A DNA stretch of 64,000 nucleotides. It comes from Epiperipatus broadwayi (Eukaryota > Onychophora > Udeonychophora > Euonychophora > Peripatidae). Under the pieces are notes generated by a model. It was not told the origin of the DNA and ran no database searches. It worked only from the letters and a program-made list of their open reading frames with translations. A program made the translations under genes and the position numbers. The DNA lies in the NCBI GenBank assembly GCA_028023455.1, contig JAQFVV010000056.1, positions 3,991,717 to 4,055,716 of the forward strand, in the 5' to 3' direction. Positions 40,380 through 50,989 of the stretch are shown piece by piece (positions within the stretch are counted from its first letter, which is position 1; every line of letters begins with the position of its first letter).

Positions 40380-40930
40380 AGATTTAATTAATCACCAAAA
40401 TATAAATTGGAAGCAAAGGGAATTTTATTGAATCCCAGCTATATTTGCAGATGGAGGATCATATGCAAAAGCAATATATTAAATAGTTGTGACTTATGCA
40501 AGTAATGATAAAATTGAATATTGGCAAAACACGAAAATATCATATAAGTAATCCTCAGTCTCAATCATTGAATAATGACCTTTGTACTGAAAAAAAAAAC
40601 CCAAATAAATCACAAAGTCATTTTATATAAAAAAACATTTCTTGAACAGCTAAAAAAAGACTGGCCATGACCTCGTTCTCTCCAACCCCAAAGTTGTATG
40701 TATAGAGACAAATGACTGTAAAAGAAAGGTAAAAGAGGCATATTTTATCAATGGCAACAATAATGCAATAAACAGATGTGATACCTGCTTAGATATTTTT
40801 AAAAAAATGGACAACCTAACTCATTTGCATCTAATTTGCATATAGTAAGTCTAATACAAACAATACCACAGTTTTCAATATGGCTATGATTATGAGGCAT
40901 GGAATCTTGAAAGCACCCAGCCTTAACTGA
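40380..40930 (+). mobile_element. Penelope-like element fragment D (C-terminal endonuclease piece)
   Basis: An open stretch without ATG (about 40658-40844) reads TGHDLVLSNPKVVCIETNDC, then KRKVKEAYFINGNNNAINR and CLDIFKKMDNLTHLHL, ending at TAG (40842-40844). The pattern GHDL...PKV---E--D-KRKVKEAYFI is the C-terminal half of the GIY-YIG domain in these retroelements and parallels ERNDIKRKIKEAWFIY in fragment B. The upstream part with GIY and YIG is too decayed to read. Downstream, GGAATCTTGAAAGCACCCAGCC (40897-40918) matches the post-stop motif of fragment B. It is a distinct copy about 640 bp downstream of fragment C and in the same orientation as its endonuclease. Confidence 0.7.
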
Positions 40931-41104
40931 GTGATTAATATTTTTAGGTGTATTGTTTCTGCAACTGGCATATCATATATGCTTCATAGATTATAAAACA
41001 AATGGTATATTCTTTATTTTAATTGTGGCTTAATTTTTTTTCTTATGGCAATAGTTATATTTAAACAACATACAATATTTGATTGTTTTCTAAGTTTTCA
41101 TTTT

Positions 41105-41218
41105 TTTTTTTTCCCCATATGTCATAGCATCGGCCGGGACGCGAACCCACACCCGTCTGCAACCAACTACTTGCTTGCAAGGCGGGTGCGATGACCTCTC
41201 GGCTAACAACGCTTGACG
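41105..41218 (-). mobile_element. tRNA-derived retroposon 2, with target-site duplication
   Basis: Minus strand: GTCAAGCGTTGTTAGCCG with A box TAGCCGAGAGG and B box GGTTCGCGTCC. A loop CTTGCAA (TGC, alanine-like) lies in a decayed anticodon arm, and CACCCG can pair with CGGGTG around it. The acceptor-like ends GCGTTG and CCGATGC also pair in part. The element ends CATATGGGG plus an A run. Direct repeats AAGTTTTCATTTT flank it at 41092-41104 and 41219-41231. The tRNA-like fold is incomplete and embedded in extra bases, so it is a retroposed tRNA-like SINE and not a tRNA gene. Confidence 0.85.
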
Positions 41219-41231
41219 AAGTTTTCATTTT

Positions 41232-43182
41232 AATTCAATATTATTCAAATTCACAATATTTGCTAACAGACATCAATTTTTTTTGTATCTAAATGAGAAC
41301 CATCTATTGTTCAACATACAGAAAGATATAATATTAGGAGACTAATGAAAATCGTGATAGTTTCTTAAAATAATAGTTCAGAATCATAGATATATTCCTT
41401 AAAGTTAGATCACTTAACCTTACACAAAATTATCAGTATTCTCTTTATACTGTGTTGAATATCTATATACCTCATTTTAAATTTAAAATATATTTTTTAA
41501 ACTGCAAATAGGAGCTCCTTACATTTATTATCTATAATAGGGCTTCTATTTTGACCCCCAAAGCTTAATATTTTCTATTATATCATCATTAATTCTGAGA
41601 ATTCAATAAAAATTTATCACTAGATTACATAACATTTAGTATATGAAACTTCTAGGAATAAAAAAATATAAGAACAACTCCTAATCTCACATATGAAGAA
41701 ATATGCACATATAAAATGTCTATAGCCTAATCTAACTTTTAAACATATGATGAAGTTATGAATTAATTTCTGAAGGAAAATATTAAATAATTATATTAGA
41801 TATTAAATATTAAACACTAATATAATACATTATGTGTATATTTATAAATGATTCTTATGAGAACAAATGACAATAAATGTAATTTCTGGCATTCATTGTG
41901 TACTACATATATAGCGTATGTGTATAATGCATTTTAACTTAAAACAATAACCGTGTTTTAATGACAAATTTATGTTAATGAATTGAAATTTAAAACCAAT
42001 TTATTTATATAATATATGTATATATGACATATGAATTAAAGAACAACAGAAAATTTTTAATAATAAATGACATCTAGCATTTTACTATTAATATTGACGA
42101 GTTAAAAGTTTAAATCAATTTACTTATATTAGATATGTATATATTGCATTGCATATGAATCAAAATAAAACAAAATTTTAATACTAAATGAAATCTAACA
42201 TGTTATTTATAATGATTAATTGAAATTTAAAGTTAGTTTACATATATAAATGGTTAAATTTAAAATCATTTGTATATAAAAAAAGATCAAATTAATTACC
42301 ATTTAATTTTCTTTGTTTTTTTTTTTTTCATTTTAAAGCTTGACACCTATTTGACTTTATCCATTCTGGTGTAGATTGAATTAATATGTAAGATAATTTT
42401 AAATGATGAACCCATGAATTCATAAGCCATTTGTAAATGATTGTCTTGGAGTACTCTTTTATCTAGGTTAAGTCATAATGGATCAATTGAAAGTAGCAGA
42501 CTGATTTTGAATACTTAGGTAATACTTATATTGACTTGCTATATATTTTTCCAGTTGGTTTCCAATTAAATGCATGCTTATTAATAATTTGCTTCTCTTC
42601 TAGTGGATATTATTTATTAGATGGGATAAGACAAGGGAACTAAATCCCAAGATTACAGCTTCCTTTTTTACTCTGCCATTTTATTTAATGAAAATCCAAA
42701 TAGAGTATAGTGATTATTCCAAAAAAGAATGTATATTAAATGATAGCATAGTTTTGCTTCTTTATCCTAATGAGGATGGTCAATAATCATAATCCCCATT
42801 GCTATAGTGTTTAGCTTAGTCTTTCATGCAGTATCAATATCATTATAAAAATTGTCAACTTTCAAATGTTAAAAAAAAAAAAAAAATTACAAACACATTT
42901 TATAGTTTTTTTTTTAAAAAAAATATAAATAATAAAATTTCATTGCAAATAATTTCAAAACAAATGTACAATAAAAACATATTTAATAATTCTATATGCC
43001 AATGTTTTAATCATTGATATTACTAAATGTAAATACTTGAAATACATACCAATATCTTTATAAAATCTATATACACACATATATTTTTTTATATCACTAC
43101 TGCTATTTTCAAATCCCAAAATCATAAATAAATGCATACACAAAAGAAAATTGAAATAATAACAACAGCTACAACAATAACA

Positions 43183-43213
<31 letters not shown>

Positions 43214-43650
43214 AACTCCTATATCAAAGCCAAACCAAAGATTTATTTTTTTATGATAATAATGACACTTTGATGGAATGAGTGGGTCTTTCCAACCTTT
43301 ATAGTATATATATATAATTTAATTGTTTTTGTTGATAAAAGTCTCTGCTGTAAGAAACATTGGTCTGTTGCATCATTCTTAATTAAGTTTTCTAATTTAG
43401 CAAATCAGTTTTATAACTCTTTATATAAGTTTTGATATTCATTGTGAAGAATTTTTTTACTAGTTCCAGATAAGGTTTGCATTAAGACAGAATATTCCAT
43501 TTTTTTATTTTCAAGATTTTATATTTTATTTAATTTTGTGACAATTTATGTTTTTACTTTTTCAACATTTTGGACATAATGCTTGTTTTAGTTTATTCTA
43601 GATAAAACATTCTTAATTTTTTACTTTGTAAATATATGACAAAGTATGCT
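41232..43650. other. AT-rich DNA with a degenerate tandem repeat
   Basis: At about 41870-42260 a unit of roughly 120 bp recurs about three times (marker words AAATGACATCTAGCAT at 42066 and AAATGAAATCTAACAT at 42187). A (CA)n(TA)n tract is at 43183-43213. Elsewhere there are only poly-A/T runs and chance frames. A weak reverse-transcriptase-like word near 42500 was not accepted. Confidence 0.45.
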
Positions 43651-43699
43651 TTTTTTAGTTCCATTCATAAGATTGAATTCTCAATGATTACAAACGATA

Positions 43700-44290
43700 T
43701 TAAATTCAAATCCTTATTCCAGACTGATTTCTGAATTTTGTCTTTACTAATGAGATCTGAGATTCAAAACTGGAAGACATTTAGTTATGCATCTAACAAC
43801 TACTTTAACTACCTGTTATTATTCAAGCTAAAAACATAAAATTCAATATATTTAAATTTTAAGCCAACCTACTTGAACAACTCTATACTTCTGATTACAG
43901 ACTAGTAACTATATTTTTTTAGCAATGTCAGATGACCATTATTTGTAAGCACCTTTTTTCTGGTTAGGAATATAAATAATACAAACAAATCACAAAATTT
44001 TTTTGTCTTATACTATATATAAATATATAATAAAACAAGATTACCATCTATATTAAAGGTGATTAATTAGCAATTTCCAAATAATAGTACATTCAAATCT
44101 CTATTCTAGACCAATTTCTAGCTTTTGCTTTTATTCAAAACATCATTGATAAGGACAAAAACCAGAAATTAGTCTGGGAATGGTGGTTTCAATGCAGTAC
44201 CATCTGATAATTTCTGATTACTCAACATTACTATAGATGGCACTAGAATAAATAGTTACTCTTGTTTTTAGAGACATTAAAGTGAAAAAT
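43700..44290. mobile_element. Second hammerhead-like monomer locus (different body sequence)
   Basis: Hammerhead-like motifs on the minus strand at 43720-43757 (GAAATCAGTC core end) and 44107-44146 (GAAATTGGTC core end) bound a non-coding segment of about 387 bp (43722-44108). A third motif, on the plus strand at 44141-44176 (ATTGATAA, then CCAGAAATTAGTC), stands head to head with the second. Monomer length and inverted junction copy the arrangement at 33.6-34.4 kb, although the body sequence differs. All motifs are eroded in the CTGATGA part. Confidence 0.4.
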
Positions 44291-44672
44291 GGCTGCAATT
44301 ACCATCTTCAAAATTTGATTGTGCTTGCAGGAATATTAATAAAAATTTTGTTCATATAATTATACAAATATTTAAAGATTTGATATTGGCTATTAAATAA
44401 ATAATCAACAATTTATTATTCATGAAGTCTTGTGTTTGGCTTCAACCCAGAACTCTTTGACTCTACCAATGTATTAAACTGTATAGGATCCTATTGATTA
44501 CTGAATATTTTAAAAAAGTAAATGTTTTTAAAATAATAGTACTTATATGAAGTATTTTATATGTTAATGCAAAATTTTTGAAATAAAAAAATCAATTAAA
44601 AATTAAGCACCTCTATATGTCAACATTTGTATAAAATAAGAATCAGATCTAGATAAAATAATTCTCCATTTT

Positions 44673-44771
44673 CTTTCATGTGTCTTAGTATCAGCCAGGG
44701 AGCAAACCTGCTAACCTGGGACAACTGCTTGAAAAGCAGCTATGCTGACCACTCGACCACCAATTCTTGAC
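44673..44771 (-). mobile_element. tRNA-derived retroposon 3, with target-site duplication
   Basis: Minus strand: GTCAAGAATTGGTGGTCG with A box TGGTCGAGTGG, an anticodon-like hairpin AGCTGC-TTTTCAA-GCAGTT and a B-box-like AGGTTTGCTCCC. It ends in ACACATGAAAG. Direct repeats AATTCTCCATTTT at 44660-44672 and 44772-44784 flank it. It shares its two ends with the copies at 29066 and 41105, so the three define a family of very short tRNA-like retroposons, all in the same orientation in this window. Confidence 0.85.
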
Positions 44772-44875
44772 AATTCTCCATTTTTTAAAAGAGATTTTGT
44801 TAAATTTAATACATAGTACAACAAATAAGTAATATGCATTCATAATCACTTACCAAAGTAAGGAATACTCTATAT

Positions 44876-45350
44876 CAGGGGTAGGCAATTGTTTTGGCTT
44901 GGGGGCCGCAGAGGTTAGCGGAGGGCCACATCAGGGGCCACTTTGTGGAAGTGAAGGGTAGCAGAGGGCCACACTTTTTTTCATGACACAATAAACACAC
45001 TGCTTTATTCCCTGTATTACCAAAGAAATATTTGTTTGTCCATTCTTCATTAAACACGTGACATTCATCACCGATTTTATATTTTTTCAGAGGGTTCATG
45101 GTTTCACTAAAGTTGAAAATGTATATATTTTCTAATGCAAAGACAAAATTGAAATTGACCAGATCAATTGGAGAAATACTGCACATGTGTATTGATGTGG
45201 CCATTCTAGTGGGAAATACGAGATGAATCTGGGGATGTGAAAACGAAGGAAATCTCAGTTCAAGGCAGATTTTTCTGATTGTCTTGGTGGCCACATAAAA
45301 ACTCTTAGCGGGCCGCATGTGGCCCTCGAGCCACTATTTCCCCACCCCTG
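44876..45350 (-). mobile_element. hAT-superfamily DNA transposon, internal deletion derivative
   Basis: The 475-bp element has terminal inverted repeats (CAGGGGTAGGCAA at the left, CAGGGGTGGGGAA read inward from the right) and a perfect 8-bp target duplication CTCTATAT (44868-44875 and 45351-45358), diagnostic of hAT. On the minus strand an ATG at 45099 starts MNPLKKYKIGDECHVFNEEW, then YFFGNTGNKAVCLLCHEKK, which matches the start of hAT/Charlie-like transposases with the first half of a BED zinc finger (C-X2-C). The frame then runs straight into terminal sequence at about 44973, so nearly all of the transposase, including the catalytic core, is deleted. The longer frame upstream to 45318 is only terminal sequence. 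The element is non-autonomous. Its intact duplication suggests a fairly recent insertion. Confidence 0.95.
44974..45099 (-). pseudogene. Truncated hAT transposase N-terminus (half BED finger)
   Basis: Forty-two codons from the transposase start survive: basic start, ECHVFNEEW, YFF and C-X2-C of the BED zinc finger. The histidine pair that should complete the zinc site is missing, because the deletion breakpoint follows HEKK. In intact elements the BED finger binds the terminal DNA. Confidence 0.8.
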
Positions 45351-45369
45351 CTCTATATGGTTTATTGCA

Positions 45370-45475
45370 GGATAAAAAGCATCAGATTCTGGACCATAAG
45401 GTCCTCAGATCAATTATAGTTCTGTCAATTCCAGTGCTAGAATCTTTTATGAACTTTTGAGCAATAAAACCATTA
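45370..45475. repeat. Short dispersed repeat, shared with 53815-53910
   Basis: Contains CAGATTCTGGACCATAAGGT and AGTTCTG-CAATTCCA, alignable with gaps to GTCAGATTTTGTAGTATAAG...AGTTCTGGAATTTCCATTGA at 53.8 kb. No boxes or ends were identified. It could be a tail fragment of a SINE or LINE. Confidence 0.35.
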
Positions 45476-46013
45476 GAATATTTATTTTTAAAGAAAAAAT
45501 AATTGTAATTGCAAAAAGTATATATCAAATAAGATGCCCCTTAATTCTGTAGGACCATTGTTGTTTTAATATTTTAAAATTATTTTTCATGTTATTTCAA
45601 TGCTGAAACCAAGTATAGATATTTTAATTTATTCTTTGTTTGAATTTGATTGTTTGGTAGTTTAATGATTTATAAGTTTCTGATCAATTTTTTCTTTTGC
45701 ACAATCCTTTGCTTTTTAATGTAGCAATTTTTAATTCAAGCATAAAATATGAGATGCAAAATTTTACCTCTTTTGATAATTTATTACAACATTATCAGGG
45801 ATATTACCTTTTTTACATAATATCATTTTCATCATTTTTTCCAGATCCATTTTAGTTTGTATATCAAATTAGCTGATTATATTATTCAGGAGATTGTCAC
45901 TTGTAGTTTTGGATATAAAGATTTCCCCTTTTTTGGGGTTGATTGGATAAATTTTTGATTTGGTCTTCAAAATATAGTTTAATATTATATTTATTAATAT
46001 TATGTTAATGATT

Positions 46014-46700
46014 ATCATCATTTCCTGCCATTATTGATTTACTTCAGGATGATACTCCATATTTCAATCCATCTTCTCCAATTTCTAGTCTCTCTTCTTC
46101 TCACCACCCCAGAAAACTTTCTTATTTTATCTATCCATCTTACATGTGGTCTCTTTCTAGGTCTTTTATAATTCATTGGAATTCTGTTTAAGATTTCAAT
46201 TATCATCTCTTCTAACAATATACCCAGCCCAATTCTACTTCACTCCATTAATTATTTTGACCATTTCTTCTAACAATATACCCAGACCAATTGTACTTCA
46301 ATTATTTCAATGATGTCTGTAACATTTATTCTCTCACCCATATATTTCATTTTTCATCTCTTCTTGTTACTTCTAACATATATCTATCCATACTTTGTTG
46401 AGACTTGTTTATTTTTTCACTCATGTCTTCCATTTTTTAACTCTTCTTGTTACTTCTAACATATATCTCTCCACACTTTGTTGATACTTGATTGTTCTCT
46501 TACCCATTTTTTATCTCTTCTTGTTACTTCTAACCTATATCTCTCCATACTTTGTTAAGTGGTCTAAAGTCCCTGTATTGTTCTTCTGTTAAGTGTCCAA
46601 GTCTCAGATCTATAAATAAGAACTGCTAGCAAAAGCACTCCAACCAAGTTTAATTCTATGATTATTTTCATCCATTATGTTAATGTATACTGTTCAATGA
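46014..46700 (-). mobile_element. 5'-truncated RTE-type LINE 3' end, copy 2, with internal tandem duplications
   Basis: Same family as 29391-29690 and 58108-59780. Minus-strand reading gives broken pieces of the RTE C-terminus (RPHVRWIDKIRK; FWGGEKK). The (GAT)n tail is at 46014-46022. Unusually, an internal block TCTTCTTGTTACTTCTAACA...CATACTTTGTTGA is present three times in tandem (about 46359-46433, 46438-46510, 46513-46555) and TTCTAACAATATACCCAG twice (46208 and 46268). These duplications are not present in the other copies. Confidence 0.75.
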
Positions 46701-49110
46701 TAAAATCTAATTCTATTATAATATGGACATTTTTTGTCATATGACTCATTTTTTTTTGATATTTCAAGTGAGTATCTGTTATATGTTATGATAATATATG
46801 CTTAACTCTGCAAGAACTACACAAAAAACTATAATCAAATTTATCAGATCTTTGGCATTTTTTTCATTTACAAGAATAACAATCAATCACTATATATTTA
46901 ATCTCAGTAATTAAAAATATGTTTTTTAAATACATTTACAATGAGATTTTAATTTTGGATTATTCAATGAAATATGGAGTCTTTATTTCTTTAATTTATC
47001 AAGGCAATAAAAATATTTTAAATTTAAGAATATATTATATGCATATATAACTTGAAATTTATTCTCTATTAATTTCATTTTTTTAAGTTTGTGCAAATTC
47101 TTAGAGTTTTAATCACATTATAATTATACAATATGCCTCCCCCCTCCCCCATATTACACTCATTATCCCTCATTGCTTATTTATTTTCTTGCCATACATA
47201 AAACTTTTGAGATTTTTATTTGTTTTTAAAATGTTATTACTAGTTAGTTATTTTATTAATTTGATGTCTGGATTATTTATGAGATTTTTTTCTCATAAAT
47301 TATTTGGATTATTTTCCCCTAAATTTAAAATTGATCAGATTGATTTGTATGCAAGTTTTATTATTTTGTAATCCAGCAAACAAAGTGTCATATGACTTCT
47401 GGCTAACATCTGCATTAGGATCAGTTATCATAAAACTAAATTCACTAATATATAAAGTTACTGGCTAATATCAGAGCTATACAACTATACAAGTAAATTA
47501 CCTTTCAAATCCTATAATGTTTTTGAACCTCTAGCTTGTATTAGGATAAAAAAAAAAACGAAGATGATTACTTGTTATATGTATAGATTCTGCACTCTTA
47601 ATCAAAGAAAGCAACCAAAAAAAGTATTTTTTTTTCTTATGTCTATCTCATATAAAGAAGCATATGTAGGCAGTGCATATATAAATAATCAATAAGTCAT
47701 TTATTTTGATAAATATTTTAACATTAATTTTTATATATTTTTCCTCCCAATTTTAAATTTGATATACATTTGTTTCTCGTGGCAGTGAAGAAAAGTGTTC
47801 AAATATCATTATCCTTTCATTAAAAAGTTAAGTTTTATTACGTGAAATTAGCACTACTATTTGGTATCCATTCTTTACTTAAACTTACAATAGGTGGCTC
47901 TAAAGTAGAATGAATAGAGTGAATTGCCATATCTCGTCACGCTGAAGATCTAGTCAATTTTAGCATAAAAAAGCGTCACTTCTTTAAAAAATACAGTTTT
48001 AAAGTACTTTGATTGTGAAAATCAAATGTTTGTAAGTAGACATATTAATTCTTAACATATAAAAACTTATGGAAAGCTATTCTATAATATGTGATAGTGC
48101 AAATAGAAGAAAGTTGAAGAAAAACGTTTTCCCAAAACAACAGAATAATTTTAAAATAATTAAATTTCAACAATATGTAAAAAAAAAATTAATAATTAAG
48201 ATAAATCTTATATAAATATTGTGTTTATTCTTAAATACACTTCTTATACAGAATTAAGAATATATTTTTTTATGTAGAATAGTATAATACTTATTTGTTT
48301 AAATCTGCCATTAGCAAATATATATATTTCTTATATCAATAGTCAATCTTATTTTTTTTCAAAAATATATTTTAACATTGATTTCTCTATTCTTTTTTTT
48401 TCTTCAAATTTTAAGATTGATATACATTTGTTTCTTATGGCAGTGAAGGGAAATGGTCAGATGACATTATCCTTTCTGTCAGAGGTCAAGTTTTCTTATG
48501 ATTGATTACAACATAGTCTGATAGTGTGTTTGCTTAAAGTACAGACATTTTAAGAAGAAATAATTATTAAAAAGCGATATACATTTAAAGAAAATGAATC
48601 AATAAATGTACGCAATTCAAAATGGAAATTCTCTATATAAATATGTATGTGTGCTTACATATGTTGCCTTAAACAAATGTCATAACTTTGTCATTTCTTG
48701 TTTTAACAGTTAAACTTTTTCCACCTTAAAAATGCGTTAGTCTGTTGTGTGTGAGTTGAAGCGTTGTAGAATGGATACTCTAGAACTCAAGGTCCATGTT
48801 TGCAGTTTCGAGTCTATCATTTCTGATGTTTTAACGTTTTATATACCATTATGCAATACATCATTATATTATTTTAGTAGTACTACATTATTACACTTAA
48901 ACCTTTCATTTATATCAGGAAACTTGTTTGTTTTTCATCTTTGTATTTTGTTTTGAATTCTTCTTTTGTTACTTCCACCATAAATCTGTCCACATTTCCC
49001 TACATTGCCTAAAATTTGACCAATTTTAAGTAAAAATTACAGCACAGATATTCTATTATAGGAAGAGTAGGAAATAAAATAATAAACAATTAGATTATTG
49101 TTTAGGAATA
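46701..49110. other. AT-rich DNA with one direct duplication
   Basis: Contains the duplicated segment listed at 47686-47840 and 48337-48498. A tRNA-like B-box word (AGTTTCGAGTCT) occurs at about 48804-48815, without a convincing A box. No gene supported. Confidence 0.4.
47686..48498. repeat. Direct duplication, two copies about 650 bp apart
   Basis: Copy 1 (47686-47840) and copy 2 (48337-48498) share ATTTTAACATT, CAATTTTAA-TTGATATACAT, TTGTTTCT, GGCAGTGAAG and ATTATCCTTTC. Sequence between the copies is unrelated. They may be the ends of an unrecognised non-autonomous element or a segmental duplication. Confidence 0.6.
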
Positions 49111-49130
49111 GTTGACATCTTCCTCAACTG

Positions 49131-50361
49131 CTGAAAAAACCCCAAATCCCAGTTGCTGCTTATTCTGGTCATATTTGCTCTATATTTTATGTAAAAATTG
49201 CACTCAGTCCTGATGATTGCTATTTGATGACTGGTTCTAGTGATAATTATAGCTATATTTATAAGGTGAATGAAGAAGATTCCAAACTATCTTTTAAATT
49301 GAATGCATATCAGTGTGAAGTTACATACATAGTCTGGTGTTCAACTGACTTTACTAAATTTGTTACTTGCTCTGATGACAATATGCTGTGTGTTTGGCAT
49401 CTAAGAAATGTTGTCAGAGAAGAGCATCAATTTTAATGGAGTCTGTGAATAAATTAAATGATAAGCTAATAAATGCTGAGATAAAATTTTATCAAAATTA
49501 AGAGAATCTTTCTCAAAATGTTGATGGGTATTAAAACTTCTGAAGAACGCTTAAGTCACAAAAATAATTCTTAAAAATATATTAGGGTTAAAAACTGCAC
49601 AGAAAACAGTATACATAAACCAAATGAAAATAATATGAAAAGAAATATTTTACTAGATAATAAGCAAAAATATGATTATTCAGTTCCATTTTCAGACAGA
49701 TCTGCAGAATTTTTAAATAGTACAAATCAAATAGCCATATAATTCTATAATTAAAAATCACTTCTTTTCTTGTCAAAAACTTTATTTGATGTATTTTGAC
49801 AAGAAAAGAAGTGATTTTTAATTATAGAATTATATGGCTATATGTACTGTATATTTTTGAAAAGAAAAAAGGATTGAGTCGTGATTAGAAACAGAAGTAA
49901 ATGGATTTGTTACAAATCAAATACTGAAAAAAGAACATTTGCACAAACCAAAATTACATTTTTCTAAACATATATGCCTTCACTAGGAAAAAATGAAAAT
50001 AATCCTATTAAAAATAATGTGTTGGATTGGCATATGTTATCAGTGGATAATAAAAATCTCATTTTTCAGACTCCCACAAGTCAACTACCTAATCTAGTAA
50101 TTGATAATGTTATTAAAAACCAGGTAAAAGCTGATAAGAAACCATCAAATAAAATTAAACTAATTACATGGTTAAATGAACAGAGTTTATGAAAATCAAT
50201 TGAGTGATCAAAGACTTGAAGGATCGTCTAATGAAAGTTCTTTAAAATCATCAAAGCAAAACTCCAAAATGCATAAAGAAAATTTTAGGCATTCTATTAA
50301 TTCATCAAAGACTTCATATAGAAGGAGATCAATTCTTTGCTATTTTTCATCAGGAAAATAA
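49131..50361 (+). pseudogene. DTL: DTL (CDT2/denticleless) pseudogene, WD40 part and C-terminal tail
   Basis: CDT2 is the substrate receptor of the CRL4 ubiquitin ligase that destroys CDT1, p21 and SET8 on chromatin-bound PCNA. From 49149 the frame reads PVAAYSGHICSIFYVKIALS, then PDDCYLMTGSSDNYSYIYKV. CEVTYIVWCSTDFTKFVTCS and DDNMLCVWHLRN follow, up to the stop at 49434. GSSD-YIYKV and WC-DFTK-TCSDDN--VWHL are the hallmark of the last WD repeats of DTL. Further low-complexity pieces in other frames (e.g. KPNENNMKRNILLDNKQKYD near 49620-49680; 49974-50192 with LPNLVIDN and KIKLITWLNEQSL; 50176-50361) fit its disordered C-terminal tail. At least three frameshifts or stops and an inserted palindrome (49732-49840) break it. 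No intron was seen across about 1.2 kb, suggesting a processed copy, but no poly-A tail is clear. The N-terminal repeats are missing. Confidence 0.75.
49732..49840. repeat. Perfect palindrome, 47-bp arms, inside the DTL pseudogene
   Basis: The arms at 49732-49778 and 49794-49840 are exact reverse complements with a 15-base loop. The left arm appears to be native pseudogene sequence and the right arm an inverted copy of it, as expected from template switching or a long-read hairpin artefact. Confidence 0.95.
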
Positions 50362-50639
50362 TATTCTTGAAGATGTAATCTTGTATTTTTGTTTAATAAT
50401 TATAACTTCAGCACTTTACTGACACTTGTTGATTAGGTTGGGATCTTCGACCCATAAAGTAAAGTTATTATTTATATTTATGTGTTGGAATATTTCCATC
50501 ATCTAATATGAGTATTAAATGTCTATAGAAAAATATAACTTTATATAAAAATATTTCAAATAGCATACATGTTAGTATATGAACAACCTTTTGAGAGATA
50601 TTCTCCTCTCTTCTAACATCTACAAAGCCTAAATTTGAA

Positions 50640-50800
50640 ATTGCTGAAAAGAAAAAACTGCATCTATGAAATATCATGTGAATGTGGAAGAATATATATT
50701 GGTGATATCAGTCAATCCATAGAAAAGTGCTTGCAAGAACAGAAAACAGATGTACTAATAAACATATGTTCAATTGGGAAAATATAAAAATATTGCATAG
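50640..50800 (+). mobile_element. Penelope-like element fragment E (GIY-YIG core)
   Basis: An open stretch without ATG reads NCIYEISCECGRIYIGDISQ, then SIEKCLQEQKTDV (about 50656-50760). CIYEISCECGRIYIGD contains both halves of the motif (IYEI-C and RIYIG) in the compact spacing usual for these endonucleases; the arginine after YIG appears lost (SIEKCL for TR-R). Neither the reverse transcriptase nor the C-terminal half is readable. Unlike A, B, C and F, no inverted partner was seen within 1 kb. Confidence 0.7.
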
Positions 50801-50989
50801 AGAATAAAAGATATAAAGAAAAAAATTTAAAGCTAATCACATGACGATGGCAAACAATCCCATAAGTCAACCTAGTGTGACTATACATAATGTATGGAAA
50901 CCACTGATCACTTTTCTTTTAGAAAAGAGTGGAGAAATCAGGAATAACCTCATAGATAAATATATAAAATTTCTTCTGACTGTTACCTT

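Noticed and set aside
41105-41218. Functional tRNA-Ala gene
   Set aside because: The TGC anticodon loop and both promoter boxes are visible, but the anticodon arm is disrupted by extra bases and target duplications flank it, so it is a retroposed copy.
42480-42560. LINE fragment (ADxFxxLGNTYID-like word)
   Set aside because: Requires several stop corrections over fewer than 20 codons; no supporting neighbour blocks.
44875-45318. 147-codon minus-strand frame as a gene
   Set aside because: It is the hAT deletion derivative read through its terminal sequence; only 42 codons (44974-45099) are transposase-derived.
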